From Mycobacterium basiliense (lineage in GTDB: Bacteria > Actinomycetota > Actinomycetes > Mycobacteriales > Mycobacteriaceae), in assembly GCF_900292015.1 (NCBI RefSeq), contig NZ_LR130759.1:992001-1056000 (forward strand): 64,000 nt of DNA. Direction: 5' to 3'. The position numbers were made by a program, and so were the translations under genes. The notes under the pieces are model-generated. The model was not told the DNA's origin and made no database searches. It worked only from the letters and a program-made list of their open reading frames with translations. How positions within the stretch are numbered: the first letter of the stretch is position 1; each line of letters starts with the position of its first letter. Of the stretch, positions 10,351 to 19,746 are shown piece by piece.

Positions 10351-11277
10351 ATGGCCGATGACGGGGCCCCGCATGCGGTTGCGGCGGACGCGGGAACCGC
10401 ACCCGAGCCCAAGCACATGTCGCGACGCAAGCACCTGGTGCTCGATACCACCATCATTGTCGGTGTTGCCATCGTTTATGTGTTCTCGCTGCTGGGCTAC
10501 CACTGGTTAGCCAGCTCGCCGGGTCCGCTGCCCAAGCCCGACGTGGGTACCACCGACGACACGGTCGTTTTGGTGCGCTTCGATGAACTGCACACCATCG
10601 CAAATCGCCTCGATGTGAAAGTGCTGGTGATGCCCGACGATTCGATGATTGATCATCGTTTGGACGTGTTGACTATCGACACCTCAGTGCGGTTTTACCC
10701 GGAGAACGAACTGGGCGATCTGCAGTACCCGGTAGGCAAGTCGCCCGCGCAAGTCGCGACCACCGTTGAGGCGCACGGCGACCCCGGCAACTGGCCGTTC
10801 GACACCTACACCACCGATACCATCCAGGCCGATGTGCTGGTTGGGGCCGGCGAAAATCGCCAATACAAGCCAGCCCGGGTTGAAGTCACCGGATCCTTGG
10901 AAGGCTGGGACATCACCGTCCAACGCGTCGGTGACTCGAGCCAAACCTCGGATCGTCCCGACAACGTCATCATCACCTTCAAGAGGGCCAAGGGCCCGCT
11001 GGTCTTCGACCTGGGCATCATTCTTGTCCTCATCACGTTGCCGACGTTGGCGCTGTTCGTGGCCATACAAATGCTCACCCGGCGCAGAAAATTCCAGCCG
11101 CCGTTCGGTACCTGGTATGCCGCCATGCTGTTTGCTGTGGTGCCGTTGCGCAACATCCTGCCCGGCTCGCCGCCGGCGGGTGCGTGGATCGACCAAGCCA
11201 TTGTGATCTGGGTGCTGATTGCGCTGGCGACAGCGATGGTCGTGTACATCGTCGCGTGGTACCGAATATCGGACTGA
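10351..11277 (+). CDS. DUF4436 membrane protein, copy B
   Basis: This is a 308-residue paralogue of the preceding gene with the same architecture: one N-terminal helix (TTIIVGVAIVYVFSLLGYHW), the extracytoplasmic domain (LVRFDELHTIANRLDVKVLVMPDDS) and three C-terminal helices with VPLRNILPGSPPAGAWIDQAIVIW. Divergence is spread along the whole gene, so the duplication is not recent. M. tuberculosis, as I recall it, has one copy (Rv0713). The ATG at 10351 lies inside a 96-base spacer that also holds the hairpin. Function is unknown. Confidence 0.85.
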   Translation: MADDGAPHAVAADAGTAPEPKHMSRRKHLVLDTTIIVGVAIVYVFSLLGYHWLASSPGPLPKPDVGTTDDTVVLVRFDELHTIANRLDVKVLVMPDDSMIDHRLDVLTIDTSVRFYPENELGDLQYPVGKSPAQVATTVEAHGDPGNWPFDTYTTDTIQADVLVGAGENRQYKPARVEVTGSLEGWDITVQRVGDSSQTSDRPDNVIITFKRAKGPLVFDLGIILVLITLPTLALFVAIQMLTRRRKFQPPFGTWYAAMLFAVVPLRNILPGSPPAGAWIDQAIVIWVLIALATAMVVYIVAWYRISD

Positions 11278-11311
11278 AGATCGGACTTGAATGTCGGACT
11301 GGGGTGTCCGA
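11269..11311 (+). repeat. Triplicated TCGGACT element and small hairpin at the end of DUF4436 copy B
   Basis: TCGGACT occurs at 11269, 11281 and 11294, spaced 12 and 13 bases; the first spans the gene's last codons and stop. The third forms a 6-bp hairpin with GTCCGA at 11306-11311. It may be a weak terminator or slippage debris. Confidence 0.4.
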
Positions 11312-11415
11312 GGCCCTGTCTTGGGTCCCCTGACACCGCCTACGAACCATCACCATTCTGAGATGCGGGCCGAAACCAGCGGCGGCGCACATCAGAGGTC
11401 TGGCACCTCGGGAAT

Positions 11416-11444
11416 TTGGTGCTGAGCTGGCCGTCCCCTAGACT
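11416..11444 (+). promoter_or_regulatory. SigA-like promoter for the spc operon
   Basis: TTGGTG (11416-11421), a 17-base spacer and TAGACT (11439-11444) form a good housekeeping-type promoter. The -10 is embedded in an 8+1+8 palindrome, CCCCTAGA-C-TCTAGGGG (11435-11451), whose right end coincides with the expected start point near 11451. This would give a leader of about 170 bases before rplN. The rest of the 345-base gap 11278-11622 shows no gene. A ribosomal-protein promoter here would free the spc genes from dependence on the sulfatase transcript. Confidence 0.6.
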
Positions 11445-11622
11445 CTAGGGGTTGCCTTGGGCAGACCTCGGCTGGTACGTGCAAGCGGTGCCGGCCCCGC
11501 GTGCCCTTCGGTGACGAAAGACCGCGCACGTCAGGGTGTGGTGGGCCTTGCTCGTCAGGGGGTTCACCGGGCTCATTGGGCTTTCTCCTGCCGTGCACAC
11601 GTGAACCAGGTCAGGAGATCTA

Positions 11623-11991
11623 GTGATTCAGCAGGAATCGCGGCTGAAGGTCGCCGACAACACCGGCGCCAAGGAGATCTTGTGCATCCGCGTGCTCGGC
11701 GGATCGTCGCGACGCTATGCCGGGATCGGTGATGTCATCGTTGCCACGGTCAAAGACGCTATTCCCGGCGGCAACGTCAAGCGCGGGGATGTCGTCAAGG
11801 CTGTCGTGGTGCGCACCGTCAAGGAACGGCGTCGGCCCGACGGCAGCTACATCAAGTTTGACGAGAACGCCGCGGTGATCATCAAGCCCGACAATGACCC
11901 CCGTGGGACCCGCATCTTCGGGCCGGTCGGCCGCGAACTGCGGGAAAAGCGTTTCATGAAGATCATCTCGCTCGCGCCGGAGGTGTTGTAG
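11623..11991 (+). CDS. rplN: 50S ribosomal protein L14
   Basis: L14 contacts 16S rRNA at the subunit interface and is the target of the silencing factor RsfS. The 122-residue product starts [19 protein letters not shown] (GTG start) and has the C-terminal [31 protein letters not shown] Shine-Dalgarno element precedes the GTG. It is the first gene of the spc segment and abuts rplX with no gap. Confidence 0.97.
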
Positions 11992-12309
11992 ATGAAGGTC
12001 CACAAGGGCGACACCGTGCTGGTGGTCTCGGGTAAAGACAAGGGCGCCAAGGGCAAGGTGCTGCAGGCCTACCCGGACCGTAACCGGGTGCTGGTCGAGG
12101 GCGTCAACCGGATCAAGAAGCACACCGCGGTCTCGACTACCCAGCGCGGTGCGCGGTCGGGCGGGATCGTCACCCAGGAAGCACCGATCCACGTCTCCAA
12201 CGTGATGGTTGTGGACTCCGACGGCAAGCCCACCCGGATCGGCTATCGGGTCGACGAGGAATCCGGCAAGCGGGTCCGTATTTCCAAGCGCAATGGCAAG
12301 GATATTTAA
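11992..12309 (+). CDS. rplX: 50S ribosomal protein L24
   Basis: L24 initiates 50S assembly through its KOW domain. The 105 residues start [21 protein letters not shown], the KOW motif, and include [10 protein letters not shown]. The ATG follows the rplN TAG directly. Standard length. Confidence 0.97.
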   Translation: MKVHKGDTVLVVSGKDKGAKGKVLQAYPDRNRVLVEGVNRIKKHTAVSTTQRGARSGGIVTQEAPIHVSNVMVVDSDGKPTRIGYRVDEESGKRVRISKRNGKDI

Positions 12310-12313
12310 CGGC

Positions 12314-12895
12314 ATGACCACCGTAGAAAGCTCAGCAAGCCCGGCGAAGATTCAGCCGCGCCTCAAGCAGCGCTATCGCAGCGAGATTCGTGACGCGTTG
12401 CAGCAGCAGTTCGGCTACGCCAACGTGATGCAGATCCCGACCGTGACCAAGGTCGTGGTCAACATGGGCGTCGGCGAGGCCGCTCGAGACGCCAAGCTGA
12501 TCAACGGCGCGGTTAACGACCTGATGCTGATCACCGGCCAAAAGCCGGAGATCCGCAAGGCACGGAAATCTATCGCGCAGTTCAAATTGCGTGAGGGCAT
12601 GCCGATCGGCGTGCGCGCCACGCTGCGCGGTGACCGGATGTGGGAGTTCCTCGACCGGCTCACGTCGATCGCGTTGCCGCGTATTCGCGACTTTCGTGGT
12701 TTGTCGCCCAAACAGTTCGACGGTGTGGGCAATTACACCTTCGGGCTGGCTGAGCAGTCGGTGTTCCACGAGATCGACGTGGACAAGATCGACCGGGTCC
12801 GCGGCATGGACATCAACGTTGTCACTTCGGCGACGACCGACGACGAAGGACGAGCGCTGTTGCGGGCCCTCGGCTTTCCCTTCAAGGAGAACTGA
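12314..12895 (+). CDS. rplE: 50S ribosomal protein L5
   Basis: L5 binds 5S rRNA and contacts P-site tRNA. The 193 residues include [20 protein letters not shown], the [14 protein letters not shown] region and the FPFKEN C terminus. I chose the ATG at 12314 ([21 protein letters not shown]); the frame is open further upstream inside rplX, but the homologue begins here. The N terminus is about six residues longer than the M. tuberculosis protein. Confidence 0.96.
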   Translation: MTTVESSASPAKIQPRLKQRYRSEIRDALQQQFGYANVMQIPTVTKVVVNMGVGEAARDAKLINGAVNDLMLITGQKPEIRKARKSIAQFKLREGMPIGVRATLRGDRMWEFLDRLTSIALPRIRDFRGLSPKQFDGVGNYTFGLAEQSVFHEIDVDKIDRVRGMDINVVTSATTDDEGRALLRALGFPFKEN

Positions 12896-12899
12896 GTAG

Positions 12900-13085
12900 A
12901 TGGCAAAGAAAGCACTGGTCAACAAGGCGCAACGCAAGCCCAAGTTCGCGGTGCGGGGATATACCCGCTGCAGCAAGTGCGGTCGCCCGCGCGCAGTGTT
13001 TCGCAAGTTCGGATTGTGCAGGATCTGCCTGCGCGAAATGGCGCACGCGGGTGAGCTACCCGGCGTGCAGAAGAGCAGCTGGTAA
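12900..13085 (+). CDS. rpsN1: 30S ribosomal protein S14, zinc-binding type
   Basis: S14 is in the 30S head. This 61-residue form has the zinc ribbon Cys24-x2-Cys27 and Cys40-x2-Cys43, so it is the zinc-dependent C+ version; mycobacteria also carry a zinc-free S14 elsewhere, used under zinc limitation. It starts four bases after rplE. Length is typical. Confidence 0.96.
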   Translation: MAKKALVNKAQRKPKFAVRGYTRCSKCGRPRAVFRKFGLCRICLREMAHAGELPGVQKSSW

Positions 13086-13163
13086 TAGGACCAATCTTTA
13101 GGATTTAGGTGCGCGGCAGGCCCCAGACCGGGAACCGCCGCGAGGAAGGGTACAGACGCTGTC

Positions 13164-13220
13164 ATGACTGCGATGACGACGATGCCGAGCGCAGCGATGA
13201 AGAGGAGTAGCGCTCAATGA
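13164..13220 (+). CDS. Possible 18-codon leader ORF coupled to rpsH
   Basis: An ATG at 13164 opens a short frame encoding [18 protein letters not shown], whose TGA overlaps the rpsH ATG (ATGA). A GAGGAAGGG purine tract lies 13 bases before its ATG, and the rpsH Shine-Dalgarno (AAGAGGAG) lies inside it. The arrangement would let ribosomes reinitiate at rpsH. Coding is unproven; the peptide resembles nothing I know. Confidence 0.35.
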   Translation: MTAMTTMPSAAMKRSSAQ

Positions 13221-13615
13221 CTATGACGGACCCGATCGCAGACTTCTTGACGCGTCTGCGCAACGCCAACTCGGCGTACCACGACGAAGTGAGTTTGCCG
13301 CACTCCAAGCTCAAGGCCAACATCGCTCAGATCCTCAAGAACGAGGGCTACATCAGCGACTTCCGTACCGAGGATGCGCGGGTCGGCAAATCGCTGATCG
13401 TCCAGCTCAAGTACGGCCCCAGTCGGGAGCGCAGCATCGCCGGTTTGCGGCGGGTGTCCAAGCCCGGGCTGCGGGTCTACGCGAAATCCACCAACCTGCC
13501 ACGGGTGCTCGGTGGCCTGGGTGTGGCGATTATTTCGACCTCATCGGGTTTGCTCACCGACCGTCAGGCAGCCAGGCAAGGCGTGGGCGGCGAAGTCCTC
13601 GCTTATGTGTGGTGA
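13217..13615 (+). CDS. rpsH: 30S ribosomal protein S8
   Basis: S8 is a central-domain 16S rRNA-binding protein and, in E. coli, the translational repressor of the spc operon. The 132 residues start [18 protein letters not shown] and hold the signature [26 protein letters not shown]. An AAGAGGAG Shine-Dalgarno element lies about 11 bases upstream. It is separated from rpsN by 131 bases that contain a possible leader peptide. Confidence 0.97.
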   Translation: MTMTDPIADFLTRLRNANSAYHDEVSLPHSKLKANIAQILKNEGYISDFRTEDARVGKSLIVQLKYGPSRERSIAGLRRVSKPGLRVYAKSTNLPRVLGGLGVAIISTSSGLLTDRQAARQGVGGEVLAYVW

Positions 13616-13627
13616 GAGGAACTAACC

Positions 13628-14167
13628 ATGTCGCGTATTGGTAAGCAGCCGGTTCCGGTTCCCTCCGGAGTCGATGTCACGATCGAGGGGCAGAACGTCT
13701 CGGTGAAGGGTCCCAAGGGCACCTTGTCGCTGACAGTCGCCGATCCGATCACGGTGTCGCGCAACGATGCCGGGGCCATCGTGGTTTCACGTCCTGACGA
13801 CGAGCGGCACAACCGGTCGCTGCACGGGCTGTCGCGCACCCTGGTGGCAAACCTGGTCACGGGTGTGACCGAGGGCTACACCACCAAGATGGAGATCTAC
13901 GGTGTCGGTTACCGTGTGCAGCTCAAGGGCACCAACCTGGAGTTTGCGCTGGGATACAGCCACCCCGTGGTGATCGAGGCGCCCGAAGGCATCACGTTTG
14001 CCGTCCAGGCGCCGACGAAATTCACGATCTCCGGGATCGACAAGCAGAAGGTCGGCCAGATCTCGGCAAATATCCGCCGTCTGCGTCGTCCCGACCCCTA
14101 CAAGGGCAAGGGCGTGCGGTACGAAGGTGAGCAGATCCGCCGCAAGGTCGGAAAGACAGGTAAGTAG
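13628..14167 (+). CDS. rplF: 50S ribosomal protein L6
   Basis: L6 is a two-domain protein near the factor-binding centre. The 179 residues begin [17 protein letters not shown], and the family signature [25 protein letters not shown] lies at the C terminus. It starts 12 bases after rpsH, with a GAGAGGAA Shine-Dalgarno element. Confidence 0.97.
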   Translation: MSRIGKQPVPVPSGVDVTIEGQNVSVKGPKGTLSLTVADPITVSRNDAGAIVVSRPDDERHNRSLHGLSRTLVANLVTGVTEGYTTKMEIYGVGYRVQLKGTNLEFALGYSHPVVIEAPEGITFAVQAPTKFTISGIDKQKVGQISANIRRLRRPDPYKGKGVRYEGEQIRRKVGKTGK

Positions 14168-14169
14168 TC

Positions 14170-14577
14170 ATGGCGCAATCACAGGCTGAAACCGCAACAC
14201 GAAAGCCGGTGGGGCAGAACATATCCGCTACCCGGCGGATATCCCGCCTGCGTCGGCACGCGCGGCTGCGCAAGAAGGTTGCTGGCACCGCGCAGCGGCC
14301 TCGGTTGGTGGTGCATCGGTCTGCACGACACATTCACGTGCAGCTGGTGAACGACCTCAACGGCACCACCCTGGCCGCCGCGTCGTCGATCGAAGCCGAT
14401 GTCCGCGGCTTGGCCGGGGACAAGAAAGCCCACAGCGTCCGCGTGGGCCAGTTGATCGCCGAGCGGGCCAAGGCCGCCGGTATCGACACCGTGGTGTTCG
14501 ACCGCGGCGGGTACACCTACGGTGGGCGGATCGCGGCGCTAGCCGATGCCGCCCGCGAGAACGGACTGCAATTCTGA
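14170..14577 (+). CDS. rplR: 50S ribosomal protein L18
   Basis: L18 carries 5S rRNA into the large subunit with L5. The 135 residues include the basic N-terminal [37 protein letters not shown] and the [24 protein letters not shown] signature. It starts two bases after rplF. The N terminus is about 15 residues longer than in E. coli, as in other mycobacteria. Confidence 0.96.
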   Translation: MAQSQAETATRKPVGQNISATRRISRLRRHARLRKKVAGTAQRPRLVVHRSARHIHVQLVNDLNGTTLAAASSIEADVRGLAGDKKAHSVRVGQLIAERAKAAGIDTVVFDRGGYTYGGRIAALADAARENGLQF

Positions 14578-14614
14578 TGACGAGGATCTTGAACAACACT
14601 GGAAGGACCGCATA

Positions 14615-15283
14615 ATGGCGGAGCAGTCGGCTGGAGGGCAGGGCTCCTCAGACAGCCGCGACAGCCGTGGCGAGGGCCGCGGCAGGCGCGACGGTGGCCG
14701 CGGTGGCCGCGACAGCGACAAGAGCAACTACCTGGAGCGCGTCGTCGCCATCAACCGTGTCTCCAAGGTGGTCAAGGGTGGTCGGCGATTCAGCTTCACC
14801 GCTTTGGTCATCGTGGGTGACGGCAACGGGATGGTTGGGGTCGGCTACGGCAAGGCCAAGGAAGTTCCGGCGGCCATCGCCAAGGGCGTCGAGGAGGCCC
14901 GCAAGGGCTTCTTCCGGGTGCCGTTGATCCGTGGCACGATCACCCATCCGGTGCAGGGTGAGGCGGCCGCGGGTGTGGTACTGCTGCGGCCGGCCAGCCC
15001 GGGTACCGGTGTGATCGCCGGTGGTGCGGCGCGCGCGGTGCTGGAATGCGCCGGCGTGCACGACATCCTGGCCAAATCGCTGGGCAGCGACAATGCGATC
15101 AACGTGGTGCATGCCACCGTCGCCGCGCTCAAGATGCTGCAGCGTCCCGAGGAGGTGGCCGCGCGTCGTGGTCTACCGATCGAAGACGTCGCTCCGGCTG
15201 GGATGTTGAAGGCGCGACGGGAAAGTGAAGCCCTTGCCGCCGCGGCGGTGCGAGAGGCGCAAACCTCGGGGGCGCAGCCATGA
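14615..15283 (+). CDS. rpsE: 30S ribosomal protein S5
   Basis: S5 is at the mRNA entry site and affects decoding fidelity. The first 35 residues are Gly/Arg/Asp-rich. The double-stranded-RNA-binding-like S5 core then starts at [23 protein letters not shown] and includes [22 protein letters not shown] chose the ATG at 14615 because GGAAGGA lies seven bases upstream; an earlier in-frame ATG at 14546 lies inside rplR. 222 residues; ATGA overlap with rpmD. Confidence 0.96.
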   Translation: MAEQSAGGQGSSDSRDSRGEGRGRRDGGRGGRDSDKSNYLERVVAINRVSKVVKGGRRFSFTALVIVGDGNGMVGVGYGKAKEVPAAIAKGVEEARKGFFRVPLIRGTITHPVQGEAAAGVVLLRPASPGTGVIAGGAARAVLECAGVHDILAKSLGSDNAINVVHATVAALKMLQRPEEVAARRGLPIEDVAPAGMLKARRESEALAAAAVREAQTSGAQP

Positions 15284-15495
15284 GCGACGCACAATCCACG
15301 CAGCTAAAGATCACCCAGGTGCGCAGCACCATCGGGGCGCGCTGGAAGCAGCGCGAGAGCCTGCGCACCCTGGGCTTGCGGCGGATTCGCCACTCGGTGA
15401 TCCGCGACGACAACGCACAGACCCGTGGGCTGATCGCGGTGGTGAGTCACCTTGTCGAGGTAGAGCCTGCACAGGCAGGAGGTAGCGCGAAGTGA
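15280..15495 (+). CDS. rpmD: 50S ribosomal protein L30
   Basis: This 71-residue L30 has the family core [28 protein letters not shown] and [25 protein letters not shown]. It overlaps rpsE at the start and rplO at the end (GTGA). Standard peripheral 50S protein. Confidence 0.96.
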   Translation: MSDAQSTQLKITQVRSTIGARWKQRESLRTLGLRRIRHSVIRDDNAQTRGLIAVVSHLVEVEPAQAGGSAK

Positions 15496-15932
15496 CCATC
15501 AAGTTGCATGACTTGCGCCCGGCGCCAGGGTCGAAGACCCCGCGTACGCGAGTTGGTCGCGGTGAGGGCTCCAAGGGAAAGACTGCGGGACGCGGCACCA
15601 AGGGCACCAAGGCCCGTAAGCAGGTACCGGTGACGTTCGAGGGTGGGCAGATGCCCATTCACATGCGGCTACCCAAGCTCAAGGGGTTTCGCAACCGGTT
15701 CCGCACCGAATACGAGATCGTCAACGTCGGCGATATCAGCCGGCTGTTCCCGCAGGGTGGCGCCATCGGCGTCGACGACCTGGTGGCCAAGGGGGCCGTT
15801 CGGAAGAACTCCCTGGTCAAGGTGCTCGGCGACGGCAAGCTGACGGTCAAGGTCGACGTGACCGCGCACAAGTTCAGCGGCAGCGCCCGGGAAAAGATCA
15901 CCGCCGCGGGCGGCTCGGCCACCCAGCTGTAG
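15492..15932 (+). CDS. rplO: 50S ribosomal protein L15
   Basis: L15 is a 23S rRNA-binding protein with an extended basic N terminus. The 146-residue, GTG-start product has the [17 protein letters not shown] segment and the C-terminal globular domain with the [22 protein letters not shown] signature. It is the last gene before the large hairpin at 15939-16000; secY, which follows rplO in most bacteria, is displaced to 30691. Confidence 0.97.
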   Translation: MTIKLHDLRPAPGSKTPRTRVGRGEGSKGKTAGRGTKGTKARKQVPVTFEGGQMPIHMRLPKLKGFRNRFRTEYEIVNVGDISRLFPQGGAIGVDDLVAKGAVRKNSLVKVLGDGKLTVKVDVTAHKFSGSAREKITAAGGSATQL

Positions 15933-15938
15933 GAGTAG

Positions 15939-16000
15939 CGCGAGCAGACGCGGAATCGCACAACGCCAGGGCGATTCGTGCGATTCCGCGTCTGCTCGCG
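15939..16000. terminator. Bidirectional hairpin between rplO and a convergent gene
   Basis: A perfect 23-bp inverted repeat (arms 15939-15961 and 15978-16000, CGCGAGCAGACGCGGAATCG followed by CAC and its complement) with a 16-base loop lies between the stops of rplO and the reverse-strand oxidoreductase. Position and symmetry fit a shared terminator. The GAGCAGACGC..AATCGC core resembles an intergenic motif I recall being common in mycobacteria. Confidence 0.8.
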
Positions 16001-16015
16001 GTCGGCATCGGGCGG

Positions 16016-16942
16016 CTACCCCAGGCGCGGGATAACCTCTGCGGCAAGGCGCTCCATCTGTTCGCGATTCTGCATGACATCGGGTCCGACGGGGTTGAGT
16101 AGCAACATCTGAGCTCCGGCGTCGATCACCTCGGCCAGGCCCCGGGCGACATCGGTCGGTGTGCCGCAGACCGCAACCGAGCCGATATCGGGCCGCTGGC
16201 CGTAGATGCGCCGCAAACCGGCCAAGGCGCGCTCGCGGGCACGCGCAGCGTCGTTATCGACCATCAGGTAGACGCGTTTGGCGATGGTGAAATGCGTGGG
16301 ATCTTTCCGCTGTTGCGACAGTTCACGATGCAGTGTGGTGACGACTCCGGCAAAGGATTCGGTGGTTGACGATCCAGCGCCAAGGAACGAATCGCCGTGG
16401 CGCACCGCCCTGGCCAGGGCCTTGGGAGCGCGGCCGCCGAACCAGAGCGGCGGGTGCGGTCGCTGTACCGGCTTCGGCTGGATTGGCAGATCCACCACCT
16501 CGCGGAACCTGCCGTGAAATCGCACCTTGGGTGCATCGGACCAGGCGGCCTTCATCAGCTCCAGGCCTTCGGTGAAATAGCTGATATAGGTGCTTTTTTC
16601 CACGCCGAAGGCGGCGAAGTCACGGGAACCGCCGCCGGGTGCGACGCCAAGATCGAGCCGTCCATGGCTGAGTCGGTCAACAGCGGTCGCCGCCGAAGCC
16701 AATTGCAGCGGATCATGAAGTGACGTCACCAGGACCGCAACCCCGAGGCGCAGTCGTGGGGTGCAGGCCGCGCAGTATGCCAGCAACTCCAGCGGGGCCA
16801 GCAGCGGCGCCTCGCCGACGATCTGCTCGAGCACCCAGCCGCCCTCGAACCCGAGCTCCTCGGCGCGCACGAGATAGGACCGCAGCCCGTCACCGTCGAG
16901 GTCGTCGGAGACGAGCTGCGGGATCGCGATGGAGAAGCGCAC
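16016..16942 (-). CDS. LLM-class (F420-dependent type) oxidoreductase
   Basis: The 308-residue product fits the luciferase-like monooxygenase TIM-barrel family, which in mycobacteria mostly uses coenzyme F420. Visible: FSIAIPQLVSDDLDGDG at the N terminus, RLRLGVAVLVTSLHDPLQLASAATAVDRLSHGRLDLGVAPGG (the barrel core and a flavin-phosphate-type loop), PPLWFGGRAPKALARAVRHGD, and a C-terminal helical end. The GTG at 16942 was chosen over an earlier ATG that would run into sppA. It is convergent with rplO and divergent from sppA, with 49 bases between starts. Substrate unknown; not part of the M. tuberculosis Rv0723-Rv0724 junction as I remember it. Confidence 0.85.
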   Translation of the reverse strand: MRFSIAIPQLVSDDLDGDGLRSYLVRAEELGFEGGWVLEQIVGEAPLLAPLELLAYCAACTPRLRLGVAVLVTSLHDPLQLASAATAVDRLSHGRLDLGVAPGGGSRDFAAFGVEKSTYISYFTEGLELMKAAWSDAPKVRFHGRFREVVDLPIQPKPVQRPHPPLWFGGRAPKALARAVRHGDSFLGAGSSTTESFAGVVTTLHRELSQQRKDPTHFTIAKRVYLMVDNDAARARERALAGLRRIYGQRPDIGSVAVCGTPTDVARGLAEVIDAGAQMLLLNPVGPDVMQNREQMERLAAEVIPRLG

Positions 16943-16991
16943 CTCACCACCGTACGCAGGTCGCCCGGCCGGCGATCGGTACGCTGCGAAT

Positions 16992-18794
16992 ATGTTCGGC
17001 TTTCTACCTAAGCTCCCCAGCTTCTCCAATTGGGGCGACGACGTGCGTGCGCTGGCCGATCGGGTCGATACCGCGCGCCATCACGGCGTCCCCAATGGCT
17101 GTGTGCTGGAGTTCAACCTGCGCACCATGCCGGTCGAGACGACCGGCTTCGATCCACTCGCGATCATTTCCGGCGGCGGCCGGCCGATGGCGCTGCGGGA
17201 CGCTGTTTCCGCGATCCACCGTGCCGCTGAGGATTCCCGGGTCGCTGGGCTGATCGCCCGCGTGCAGCTTCCGCCCTCGCCGATCGGGGCTGTCCAGGAG
17301 CTTCGGGACGCCATCGCGGCGTTTAGCGCCGTCAAGCCATCGGTGGCGTGGGCTGAAACCTATCCGGGCACGCTGTCCTACTACCTAGCCTCGGCGTTCC
17401 GGGAAATCTGGATGCAGCCGTCGGGGGGTGTCGGCCTGATCGGCTTTTCCAGCAGCGCGATGTTTCTGCGCGATGCGCTGGACAAGGCCGGCATCGAGGC
17501 CCAATTCGTTGCTCGTGGTGAATACAAGTCGGCGGCAAACCTTTTCACCGAAGACGGCTATACCGACGCCCACCGCGAGGCCGTCACCGGGATGCTGGAG
17601 AGCCTGCAGGACCAGGTGTGGGGTGCGGTTGCCGAGGCCCGCAACATCGATGCCGCTGCGCTCAACGACTTCGCCGACCGGGCTCCGTTGCTGCGTGACG
17701 AGGCGCTGGATTCCGGCTTGATCGATCGGATCGGCTTTCGTGACGAGGCCTATACGCGCGTGGCGGAACTGGTTGGTGTAGCTGGTGTCTCACCGAAATC
17801 GGTCGACACCGACGATAAGCCACCGCGAATGCACCTGGCGCGGTATGCGGGCGCCGCTCGGCCGTGGCTGGCGCCGCCCGTGCCGCCGATTCCGGGCCGC
17901 CACTCCAAGCCCACAATCGGGGTGATCACCGTCGAGGGCATGATCGTCAACGGACGCGGCGGCCCGCAGGGCCTTCCGTTCGGTCCATCCAGCGCCGGCG
18001 GCGACACCATCGCGGCCGCGTTGCGGGAGCTGGCCGGCGACGATTCGGTGTCTGCGATCGTGCTGCGGGTAGATAGTCCGGGGGGCTCGGTCACCGCGTC
18101 GGAAACCATCTGGCGCGAGGTGAAACGTGCTCGCGAGCGCGGTAAGCCAGTGGTGGCTTCCATGGGTGCGGTCGCCGCCTCTGGCGGCTACTACGTCTCG
18201 ATGGGCGCAGATGCGATCGTTGCGAACCCGGGCACGATCACGGGTTCAATCGGAGTCATCACCGGAAAACTGGTGGTTCGTGATCTGAAGGACCGACTGG
18301 GGGTCGGATCAGAAACATTGCGTACCAATGCGAATGCCGATGCCTGGTCGATAGACGAGCCTTTCACGCCGGAGCAGCAGGCCCGTCGTGAGGCTGAGGC
18401 GGATCTGTACTACCGCGATTTCGTGCAGCGCGTGGCACACGGCCGTAATCTGCGCGCCGAGGATGTCGATGTGGTTGCCCGCGGGCGGGTCTGGACCGGT
18501 GCCGACGCTCTGCAGCGTGGCCTGGTCGATGAGCTCGGTGGCCTTCGTACGGCGGTGCGGCGGGCGAAAATTCTGGCCGGTCTCGATGAGGACGCTGATG
18601 TTCGGCTGGCCAGCTATCCGGGCGGGTCGTTGTTGGACCTGTTGATGCCGCGAACGTCATCTCGACCGGCCGCGGCTTCGATACCGGATGCGTTGGGCGC
18701 GTTGTTGGTCCGCTCGGTGGCCGCTGTCGTCGAGCACGTGGAGCAGACGCTAAACGGCGCCAGCGTGTTGTGGCTGGGGCAGTCGCGCCTCTAG
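16992..18794 (+). CDS. sppA: Signal peptide peptidase A (protease IV)
   Basis: SppA is a membrane-associated Ser-Lys protease that degrades cleaved signal peptides. The 600-residue product is the long, duplicated form. The general-base Lys179 lies in GEYKSAANLFTED in the N-terminal half, and the nucleophile Ser397 in VAASGGYYVSMGAD in the C-terminal half; PGTITGSIGVITGKL follows. The ATG at 16992 (MFGFLPKLPSF) matches the family start; an earlier in-frame ATG lies within the divergent gene's 5' end. Its stop is 7 bases from the convergent methyltransferase stop. Confidence 0.93.
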   Translation: MFGFLPKLPSFSNWGDDVRALADRVDTARHHGVPNGCVLEFNLRTMPVETTGFDPLAIISGGGRPMALRDAVSAIHRAAEDSRVAGLIARVQLPPSPIGAVQELRDAIAAFSAVKPSVAWAETYPGTLSYYLASAFREIWMQPSGGVGLIGFSSSAMFLRDALDKAGIEAQFVARGEYKSAANLFTEDGYTDAHREAVTGMLESLQDQVWGAVAEARNIDAAALNDFADRAPLLRDEALDSGLIDRIGFRDEAYTRVAELVGVAGVSPKSVDTDDKPPRMHLARYAGAARPWLAPPVPPIPGRHSKPTIGVITVEGMIVNGRGGPQGLPFGPSSAGGDTIAAALRELAGDDSVSAIVLRVDSPGGSVTASETIWREVKRARERGKPVVASMGAVAASGGYYVSMGADAIVANPGTITGSIGVITGKLVVRDLKDRLGVGSETLRTNANADAWSIDEPFTPEQQARREAEADLYYRDFVQRVAHGRNLRAEDVDVVARGRVWTGADALQRGLVDELGGLRTAVRRAKILAGLDEDADVRLASYPGGSLLDLLMPRTSSRPAAASIPDALGALLVRSVAAVVEHVEQTLNGASVLWLGQSRL

Positions 18795-18801
18795 CGGGCC
18801 T

Positions 18802-19716
18802 CTAGCCGGGTAGGCCGCCGCTGATAAAGATGATCTCGCCCAGTGGGTCGTCGTCGGCGGGGTCGGGGACGGTCAGGCCATTGAGCTGGAACAGTTCGGT
18901 CCGCGTCACACCTTCGACAAGCCACCCGATGCCGTTCAAGTAGTCGACGACGTGGTTGCGCTCGCCGGAGTAGACCAACGACGACATGTCGATATCGAGG
19001 CCGTGGTCGCGCAGCGTGCCGGCCATTTCGCGCGCCTGTTCGGCGTCGAAGTCGACTATGCCGGGTACGAATTCCGTAGCGATCGTGCTGTCCGCAGCGC
19101 TGACGGCGGTGATGTTGTCGAACAACAGGTCCTGGGCCTCCGGCGGTAGGTAGATCAGCAGCCCTTCGGCCAACCAGGCTGTCGGCGCCATCGCATCCCA
19201 GCCGGCCGCTTGCAGGGCAGCTGGCCAGTCGCCACGCAGATCGATCGGAATGGTGCGCCGGACAGCCGTCGGCTCGGCACCGATTTTCGTCAACGTGGTT
19301 GTCTTGAAGTCGATCACCTGTGGTTGGTCGAGCTCGTAGACCACGGTACCGACCGGCCAGGGCAGCCGGTAGGCGCGGGCGTCCAGCCCGGAGGCCAGGA
19401 TCACCGCCTGCCGGATCCCTCCGTTGGTGGCGTTGATGAAGTAGTCGTCGAAGTACTTGGTGCGCACCACCATTCCGTCGAGCATCGCTTGCATCCGCGC
19501 CGGCGACGAATTCTGGATCTCTGCCAGATCCAGCTCCCCGTTCATCATCTTGATGAAGAAGTCGACCCCAACCGCGCGCACTAGCGGATCGGCGAACGGA
19601 TCGTTGATCAACCCACGGGGGTCCTTGGTCGCCATCGCGCGTCCAGCCGCGACCATGGTGGCGGTGGCCCCGACACTGGAAGCCAGATCCCAGTCATCAT
19701 CGTGCGTGCGTGCCAT
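18802..19716 (-). CDS. SAM-dependent methyltransferase, TIGR00027/PF04072 family (1)
   Basis: Mycobacteria carry many paralogues of this family; substrates are mostly unknown. The 304 residues include the start [54 protein letters not shown], the SAM-site strand [19 protein letters not shown] and the acidic [13 protein letters not shown]. It is the second gene of a reverse-strand pair with the paralogue at 19747-20712 (30-base gap). It corresponds to the Rv0725c/Rv0726c position. Confidence 0.9.
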   Translation of the reverse strand: MARTHDDDWDLASSVGATATMVAAGRAMATKDPRGLINDPFADPLVRAVGVDFFIKMMNGELDLAEIQNSSPARMQAMLDGMVVRTKYFDDYFINATNGGIRQAVILASGLDARAYRLPWPVGTVVYELDQPQVIDFKTTTLTKIGAEPTAVRRTIPIDLRGDWPAALQAAGWDAMAPTAWLAEGLLIYLPPEAQDLLFDNITAVSAADSTIATEFVPGIVDFDAEQAREMAGTLRDHGLDIDMSSLVYSGERNHVVDYLNGIGWLVEGVTRTELFQLNGLTVPDPADDDPLGEIIFISGGLPG

Positions 19717-19746
19717 GTGGTTCCTTTTCGAGGTGCAGGTGCGCCC

